From Harmothoe impar (taxonomy: Eukaryota > Annelida > Polychaeta > Phyllodocida > Polynoidae), in NCBI GenBank assembly GCA_947462335.1, contig OX381717.1, positions 17,165,166-17,229,165 of the forward strand: DNA of 64,000 nucleotides, in the 5' to 3' direction. The position numbers were made by a program, and so were the translations under genes. A model generated the notes under the pieces. That model made no database searches. It saw only the letters and a program-made list of their open reading frames with translations, and had not been told where the DNA came from. How positions within the stretch are numbered: position 1 is the stretch's first letter; the number at the start of each line of letters is the position of its first letter. This document shows positions 57,673 through 64,000 of the stretch, piece by piece.

Positions 57673-57714
57673 ATTAATGCAATGTGTCTGTCCCACTCCC
57701 GGACTCTTGTATAG
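57673..57714 (+). pseudogene. Broken type A EGF exon relic
   Basis: AG before and GTAAGG after enclose 42 nt related to the start and end of type A exons (AATGCAATGTGTC, then ACTCTTGTATAG). The centre is deleted as in the relic at 42210, and in phase 1 the first full codon is TAA, so splicing it in would terminate the protein. Confidence 0.6.
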
Positions 57715-57969
57715 GTAAGGATAAGAACATTTCCTTTAGCCACTTTAGATAATATACTTGTTTCTCATTGCTGCGAGAGTGACCAAAGTCATGTTTTTAG
57801 AACAAATTTAGAGTATTTAGGAGATTTTTAACTTCTTGCAAATTTCATGGGACAATTAGAGAAATATAGTCACATTTGGTATAAAATTGAAGCTCACAGT
57901 GGTGTGGATACGATGAGCTAGGAGTATAATATGTAATGGATCGGGACTATATTAAGTACTGGCAATTAC

Positions 57970-58445
57970 TCACTGGACATGCAGCCAATCAGAGGCCTCC
58001 ATTTGGTTACGTGGCCGGAAGTGACGTCACATGACCTTATAAGGGGAGACCGGAATTGATGTCACGTGACCTACTTAAAGGTCACATGACCGGAAGTGAC
58101 CTGATTAACCAATCAGTGACCTCCATTTGGCAAGTGACCGGAAGTGACGTCACATGACCTAATTAGGGGATTAGTGTTACGTCACATGCCCTATTTAGGG
58201 GAGACAGGAAGTGACGTCATGTGACCTACTTAAGGGTCAAGTGATTGGAAGTGACCTGATTAACTCGACATGCAACTAATCAGTGACCTCCATTTGGTCA
58301 CGTGACCGGAAGTGCCATCACGTGACCTACTTAGGGGATTAGCGATGACCGGAAGTGATAGAAGTGACCTAATTTAAAAAAAATAGGCCACATGACCGGA
58401 AGTGGCTTACTTGATGGGTCATGTGACTGGAAGTGACTTAATTAA
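57970..58445. repeat. Diverged tandem array with ETS-CRE composite motifs
   Basis: Irregular units of about 60-125 bp. CCGGAAGTGACGTCAC occurs at 58015 and 58138, a variant AGGAAGTGACGTCATG at 58206, and CACGTGACC or CATGACC follow. CCAATCAG occurs near 57985 and 58109. CCGGAAGTGACGTCA is a known ETS plus CRE promoter composite. Regulatory activity is unproven; a minisatellite would look the same. Confidence 0.7.
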
Positions 58446-58580
58446 CTGGGGGAGAAGGGGGATGCATAGGGGGAGAGGGGGAGTCCTTTGGGTTGGGGGT
58501 CTCTCGGGCTGCATGGGGGGGAGGGGGGCACTTTGGGGGGCCCTTTGGGAGTGAGCGTCTCATTGGGAAAAAAAAAAGTA

Positions 58581-58700
58581 ATTAAGAGACTCGCCTCCTC
58601 TCTCTCAATAAACTTGCACCATTCCAATAGATGTTATTCAGTAGGAGTCAACATAATCACACCTACACCTAGGGGGGGAGTAGGAGGCGAGTCTCTTAAT
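58581..58700. repeat. 19-bp inverted repeat near the virus-like element
   Basis: ATTAAGAGACTCGCCTCCT at 58581-58599 and its exact complement at 58682-58700. It lies just outside the BIR gene and may mark an end of the element or an independent small insertion. Confidence 0.6.
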
Positions 58701-58830
58701 TTTTTAATGTTTAGTTTAAATAAAGATTACGTATGAAATATAACACAGCAAAATAAACTATTTTTTCATTTTATTTTTTATTTTCATTTTGAATTGCTTG
58801 ATTAATGTATGTTGACTCCCGGTGAATCAT

Positions 58831-59241
58831 CTAGGACGACCTATCTATAGTGTCCTCCTCCAAACGGAAGAAACATCTATCCTTTTCTACTTGCAACCCA
58901 CGCATCTGCCTTCTGAGAGCTGCTATCTCATCGGTCAGCAAGTTCATTTTCTTCAGCATTTCCGTCAGCAAATTTTTGCTTTGCGGATTTAGATTCATTG
59001 CTTTACAGGCCAACTGACAAGTAGGAGAATGTCTGAAATGTCCCACAGCGATGTCATAGCTGTCTAACCATGTGTGTATAATGACTCCGCATTGAAAGCA
59101 TTAAACAACATCCCTACCACCTATGTAAAAGAACCCGTGGGCGGCGAGAGTCTCTGGGAAAGAGCGTGGGTTATGCCACCCAAAGGCGTTGAAAGTGTCC
59201 AGTCTCCTCCCTAAACCGGCGAAACCTGCGTACTTGGCCAT
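58831..59241 (-). pseudogene. BIR-domain (IAP-like) gene with one stop
   Basis: The frame runs from ATG 59241 to TGA 58831, 136 codons, with one TAA at 59101-59103 (codon 47). It matches a BIR domain: R-L-D-T-F near the start, then L-A-A-H-G-F-F-Y-I-G-G, C-x2-C-G, a conserved Trp, and H-x6-C (G-H-F-R-H-S-P-T-C), the zinc ligands of the fold. The stop falls just before the first zinc cysteine. A C-terminal coiled coil of about 45 residues follows and no RING is present. BIR proteins inhibit caspases in animals and in several large DNA viruses. The coding side of the element faces its left edge. The domain call is from motif order; function is by family. Confidence 0.85.
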
Positions 59242-59298
59242 CCTCTTGTCGTCGCATGTGGCAGCAAGGCGGATAGTCAGTCAGTTAGTTAGTTAGTC

Positions 59299-59366
59299 GG
59301 GTAGATAGGCAGGCAGGTAGGCAGGCAGGCAGGCAGGCAGGCTGGTAGGCAGGTAGGCAGGCAGGC
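59299..59366. repeat. (GGCA)n microsatellite
   Basis: Tetranucleotide repeat between the BIR and death-domain relics, preceded by AGTTAGTT units. Confidence 0.9.
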
Positions 59367-59643
59367 GACTTTTTTTTCCCGACTGCGCTCCAAATGAGAC
59401 ACTAACCAGAGATGCTACGCAAGTGAGTGTTCTATATGGCCGTGTTTAAACTCCTCTCCCGCCGGCTGGCTGCACACCCTCTACAGAGGACGACACTGCA
59501 GACGCTCCTGTGTAGCAACTTAAGATTTGATCGCGCGACGGTGCACAACTTCTTTTTTTTTCTTTTTTTTTCTTTCACAGGTGTATTAGAAAGGGTGTGC
59601 TCGATGTTATATGTAACTACTCCCTTAAAAGTCATAGCGAGCG

Positions 59644-60105
59644 TTAAAACATCCTTTCTTGGTGTTGAAAGTGAAGTAATATATGGATGACGACGCCAGA
59701 CCTTCCCATGCACTCCAACAAGACTCAAATGAGTTGAAAATGTGTACTGTGACGGTCAGCTCGCCATATTTTCAACACTTTGAAGACCTGGCCAGCGGGG
59801 TCTTCTTATAATTGTTGAGCGATCCTATCTAACTTGTCAGACGACAAAGGTAAATACTGCCCCAGGTCTTTCCACTCGCTACCTAGCGATTCGGCCATGA
59901 CGCTAAAGTACCTCCCCATTGTGGGCAAGTCGGGATTGTCGTAATCCAACTCACACTTGGTGAAAAAGTTCAGCGTCTTAAGCAACACATCCGGTCAATC
60001 TATGCAGATGAAGGGGAGGCAGAGCTCTAGCCATCTCGCATGAGGTGTGGTTATACGCCACCAAGCTCTGAACATCTCCGTACACATCTCCTCCGCTGAC
60101 CTATT
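59644..60105 (-). pseudogene. Death-domain gene relic with internal stops
   Basis: One minus-strand frame from about 59990 to TAA at 59644 contains a death-domain pattern: G-S-E-W-K-D-L-G-Q-Y-L, S-S-D-K-L-D-R-I, V-F-K-V-L-K-I-W-R, then L-L-E-C-M-G-R-S-G-V-V, i.e. helices 1 to 6 in order. It is broken by TAA at 59806-59808 and TGA at 59725-59727. Upstream in the same frame, past a TGA at 59995, an open stretch to about 60105 has M-F-R-A-W-W-R-x8-W-L-E-L-C, which resembles the last two helices of another death fold, so the original may have had two. Death domains mediate assembly in apoptosis and innate signalling. No start codon is assigned. Confidence 0.65.
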
Positions 60106-60532
60106 TCATGAAGCAACTGATCGCAATATGCAAAGTGCGCTACCTCTCTTCTCACACCATTACCATCAGTCTCCACACGCGCGTCACGCTGCTCTTGAGA
60201 GGGAGAGAGCGCCTGTGCCATTGCAACTGTTTCACCACTCATCCCGTCTGCAAAAAAAGCACTCTATGTAGAATGGGTAAACAGTGTGGTGCTGGTGGTG
60301 CTGCTGATTTTTATCCTATTTCCAACTGCATACCCGACTGTCTAGCGACTTATTCACATGAGACCTTTCATCCGCTCATTAAGAGCTTATGAGGAGGAGG
60401 AGTATGCTACGGCTGGGATGAGCTGCATTCAAATTTCCTTTTCATCTCCATCTGTGGAGGGCAGCTGAAATGTGATTTTTATACGGTTCTGCTGCTGATT
60501 CAGCTCACCTTGATGGTGATACTCTTCTTGTC

Positions 60533-61057
60533 TTGAAACCTTCTAAGGAGGGTTGCGACCCAAGCTCCAAGAAGAGAAAAAGAGAAGAAGGAGCAGAAGA
60601 AGCAGAGAAAGATGTCACAGGTGTCCGTAGATTAGAGTTCTTCTTCGACGGTTTGAAGCTGGAGATCTGGTTGGATGCCGTTAGACTGTGTAGGGAGCGC
60701 GACAGCATAAAACACACTGCTCCAATCCCCACCAAGCAAGTGCACTTCACCGCCGACGCGCTGCTCAAGCTAATAGCGAACATCGCCGACATCTGCCAGG
60801 TGGCACGGATACGCGACATGGCGGCTGCGCAAGGCCTCCCCTATCCCAAACCCTGGTTTATGGTGCTGGATGGGCAAAGGGTAGTGTAGGCAGCTGTCAG
60901 CTACTACAAGGGTAAGAACGTGATCCACGTGCGCAAGTACGAAGGCCTTAACAAAACCCCCACACTAGAGGGGGTGATGCTGTCCAACAAGGCGCTCAAA
61001 GAGTTGGATGACAAAAGAGAGATTATTCTCAAATTTCTCGTTAGAGTTTTGGAATGA
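60533..61057 (+). pseudogene. Gene with C-terminal PC4-like domain, one stop
   Basis: A single frame of 174 codons interrupted by TAG at 60887-60889. The first half has a nuclear-localisation-like KKRKRE near the start and a hydrophobic/charged region (R-R-L-E-F-F-F-D-G-L-K-L). After the TAG comes Y-Y-K-G-K-N-V-I-H-V-R-K-Y-E-G and G-V-M-L-S-N-K-A-L-K-E-L, which resembles the single-strand-DNA-binding core of transcription coactivator PC4/p15. It has no ATG at the left end of the open frame; the first codon shown is TTG, so the true start is unknown. In this setting a replication or transcription role is plausible. The PC4 match is by eye. Confidence 0.55.
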
Positions 61058-61203
61058 GAGGCACGCGCACACACGCATGCGCGAGATAGTGTTTGACGGA
61101 TGGGTAGACGGAAAGAATTAGAGAGATAGATAGATAGATAGATAGTGCTTGCCGAAAAATCACCTGTCGACACAAATCTCTCAACGGAGTAACTATCCCT
61201 CGG

Positions 61204-64000
61204 ATGATATGCGCTATACTGAACGGTGAGAAAATATTCACTGCAAATTGGTCTGCAATACAAACAGGTGTCAGGGTGCCCGGGACTCGCGTGAGTGTCA
61301 CAAACTTAAGACTACCAACCAAAGAGTTGAGTGACCCTGTAGATACTATGCGACACATTCGCTTCACGCAAAGATTCAGATACAAAGTAGGTTTGGCGCT
61401 AGGCTTAATCGCTTACAACACAAAGAAGACAAGAGCAAACTACGCTACTTTCACGCCTCCCAAAACAACGCAACTCTTATACAACCGCTCCCCACAATAA
61501 CTAATTCAGAAACTTTGGAAGAGCTCCTCTAGCACATGCAAAACACCATCCCTTGCGAAGAAGTACGGAAACTTTGCGACTCTGACACCAATTTGCACGT
61601 TCTTTTTCCCACCAATTTGAACATTTGCGTTTACATGGGACCCGGGGAATTTCCCATAGGTGGTAGGGTTACCCATTCGGGTTGAGTTGGAAAGAGAAGC
61701 GGTGTGTTAGATTTTCCCAACACGGACAAACTATGCGTCTTTCCCTGCATTTTCTTTCACTTATACAAGACTGGCAAATGCGCTTCAGAATTGTTACGTC
61801 AGTTCGATCCCGCTGCCAAACCTGAAACCTTTCCGGGTTTGAACATCCGCAACTTACCTGCGTTAGAGAACTTGTTTGATATACACAAAGCGCTTTTCAC
61901 CATCCATGCAGTGAGAGGACAGAACTTGAAAAGACGTGTTACTCTGATCAGACCGCCTTCGAAAACTCTGGCCGCTCGAGGTAAAGTCAACCTACACCCG
62001 ACGGCGAAATATGGTTTGCACGTGTCTCTGGTTACGGATTTCAATGCATACGCAGGTATTTTGCAAGTGTTGCAAGTGTAAGGCTGCTTTCACCACCAAG
62101 TTCTTACTGAAAAGACACAGGAACCAGCTTTCCTCTTGCCGACAAGTCAGGTTGAGATACGTGGGTGGAATCTACCACAATTCGAAAACGATTTTCGCAG
62201 CGCTAGCAGATTTCTCCATTTTTCCTCCCAACAGCGATTTTTGGAATGTACCCTTACAAGATCACCTTCAATTTCGAGGCTTTCTTCAGACCATCCAAAG
62301 AACCATCTACCGAACACGTGTCTGTGCTCTGGGATCACATCCATTTGTCGGCTAGCGTCGCATCCGACTTTCCGGGGTTGGAAGGTCCGGTCTGCTTCGT
62401 GAGAGAATCCGACGCAGATTCTGACCCCTTGTTGGACAGAGTTTTAAATCACATAAACAACACCACCAAAGTCATCGGGGCATCTCCGTCAAGTTCCGGT
62501 CGTAGGTTTCAACTTTGGCCATTACGACTTGAACCTGATCAAAATACAGCTTCACGCGTTCTTAGCCTCCAATGACCGAAATAAGGAAGAATTCAGCGTC
62601 ATAAAGAGAAGTAACCAATATTTGGCAGTTTACATGCAGCACACTGTTTTCTTGGACGTAGTAAACTATTTGGCACCCGGTTATAACGACGCGAATTATT
62701 TGCTAGCTTTCACCAGAAATCAAGAAAAAGGTCACTTTTCTTACGAATGCATGACGTCTACCAGGAAACTGGAAAAAAGAACACTACCACAGAGATCGGC
62801 TTTTGACAGCAAACTGACCGGTACCAAGATGACCGAATCCCACTAGGCCAAATGTGGAAAAGTTTGGTTCAAACAGAACATGCAAACTGTGAGAGGTTAC
62901 TTGATCTATTACAACAACAAAGACGTGAAATCTTTCATAGAGGCTCTGAACAATTACGCTAAATTTTTCAGAGATCCCGGAATTGCCATGTTCAAAGTCT
63001 CCCTTCTGGGTTTGACTTTAAGGTTCCTGTTTCAAAACACAGAGGCAATGTTTGTAACGTTTCCCCAGTTCGACGCCTACCTCCACTCTCTGATCAAAGA
63101 AAATCTAGTCGGCGGTCCTTCGATAATCTTCAATAGATTTCACGAGAAGGGTGCCACTTGAATAAGGGAGCACAAGTATGGCGAAGAAGCGAGAACGAGC
63201 GAGCACATCCTAGGAGTAGACACTAACTCTCTGTACTTGCGCTGCATGAGCAAAAAGCACTGCAAGGGTCATTACGTGGTGAGATGACCTGAGACCGAGT
63301 TCAAAGCTGAAATTAGACAAATACACTGTCAGGGCACTTTTGAGTGGCTACGCTTCGTAGAGCCATCAGTGACGTGAAACTGCGTGGCGCTTTCAACGGC
63401 GGCAAGATGATTCTAGGTTGCCGAAGAATTCATGTCAATGGATTTCACCAGGTCTCTAATACGGTTTTCCAGTTTCATGGGTATTGGTTCCACGCTTACG
63501 AGTGCATACCGCTGCACCGATATCCCTGCGCTTCACTCAGGGACAAGAGACGCAACAGAACGGCTAGAGTAAGCGCTTACTTAAAAGCACTAGGTTACAA
63601 GCTGATCGTTGTGTGGGAGTGTGAATGGAGGCAGATGAAACATTGAGATCCACAGGTTAAGGCATCCGAACAACACTGGAAGGTTGACGCTTTAAAAGTG
63701 TCTCGAAATGCTATGACCGAGAGCTACATCCTTTCCTCTGTCAAAAACGGGAAAATGTTTGGTTTAATCCAGGTGGACATCACTACACCGCCCCACCTAC
63801 GAGAATACTTCGAAGAGATGACTCCCGTTTTCAAGAAAAAGTTTCAAAATCCAACATAGGAACTCACATGTTAGACTTTGCGAAGGAATAAAGTTGTTGA
63901 ACACACCTCAGAGAAGTCTGATAGGGAGTTACCACGGAAAAAATATTCTCTTGGGAACGCCACTTCTTCAGTGGTATTTAATTCACGGTTTTATAGTCAC
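61204..64000 (+). pseudogene. Protein-primed type B DNA polymerase, frameshifted and partial
   Basis: Successive frames carry the polymerase in order: an N-terminal segment (61204-61500), F-P-G-L-N-I-R-N-L-P-A-L-E-N-L-F and L-V-T-D-F-N-A-Y (61704-62081), a zinc-finger-like C-K-C-C-K-C with R-H and C (62050-62140), exonuclease I as F-N-F-E (about 62265), exonuclease II as G-F-N-F-G-H-Y-D-L-N, then F-L-D-V-V-N-Y-L-A-P-G (62529-62846), Y-L-I-Y-Y-N-N-K-D-V (62880-63161), polymerase motif A as V-D-T-N-S-L-Y (about 63216), and V-W-E-C-E-W (about 63615), continuing past 64000. There are at least five frame changes or stops. Exo I has Asn where Asp is expected. This pattern is that of Polinton/adintovirus and linear-plasmid polymerases. 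Confidence 0.85.

Larger units (their letters stand above)
58831..64000. mobile_element. Decayed Polinton/adintovirus-like element, right end outside window
   Basis: At least 5.2 kb holding, left to right, a BIR/IAP gene (minus), a death-domain gene (minus), a gene ending in a PC4-like domain (plus) and a protein-primed type B DNA polymerase (plus). Every gene has stops or frameshifts, so this is an old integrated copy. No integrase, ATPase, capsid or adenain-type protease is in view; they would lie beyond 64000. Assignment rests on the polymerase type and gene company; Polinton versus adintovirus cannot be settled here. Confidence 0.7.

Noticed and set aside
57970..58445. CRISPR-like repeat array
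   Set aside because: Units are diverged, have no constant repeat with unique spacers, and the genome is eukaryotic.

Overview
This window is animal genomic DNA of low gene density. The evidence is a multi-exon gene with GT-AG introns encoding calcium-binding EGF domains, full-length Ty3/gypsy LTR retrotransposons primed by tRNA-His, many MITEs, long microsatellites, and a fixed 200-base scaffold gap of Ns at 16111-16310. There are no bacterial operons. I cannot name the species; a repeat-rich marine invertebrate (sponge, cnidarian or lancelet grade) fits, but this is inference.

Layout. 1-22500 has no convincing gene. It holds a recent 2.26-kb tandem duplication (1141-5663), about 20 copies of a TTAA-flanked, piggyBac-like MITE family (called family A here) with internal palindromes, other foldback repeats, (TA)n, (GATA)n and a 550-bp polypyrimidine tract, and two copies of a roughly 730-bp LTR-like unit. 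22544-57447 is one plus-strand secreted EGF gene: a signal-peptide exon at 22544-22645, then EGF exons at 39952, 40476, 41800, 42796, 43405, 56462 and 57322. Two exon types alternate, and two shrunken exon relics lie among them. The 3' end of the gene is not visible.

Two minus-strand Ty3/gypsy elements sit in its introns. Element E1 (23902-34993, 540-bp LTRs) lies in intron 1, and element E2 (43681-56343, 474-bp LTRs) lies between the fifth and sixth EGF exons. Both have CTAT target-site duplications, a tRNA-His primer binding site, Gag with a coiled coil and zinc knuckle, protease, RT, RNase H, and integrase with an AT-hook tail. Both also have an unusual extra sense ORF downstream of pol (ORF3) encoding two zinc-finger-like motifs, an RS/basic segment and a C-terminal coiled coil. 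In E1, ORF3 is intact at 803 codons although gag, protease and integrase are broken, and a textbook CCAAT/GC-box/TATA promoter lies just upstream of it. E2 carries a decayed homologue with its own TATA/NRF1-like region and one further ORF.

57925-58450 is a diverged tandem array rich in ETS plus CRE composite motifs. From about 58600 to the end lies a decayed, virus-like DNA element of Polinton/adintovirus type: a minus-strand BIR (IAP) gene with one stop, a minus-strand death-domain gene with two stops, a plus-strand gene ending in a PC4-like domain with one stop, and a plus-strand protein-primed type B DNA polymerase broken by several frameshifts and running off the window. An apoptosis-related pair beside a replication module is the most notable cargo at this end.
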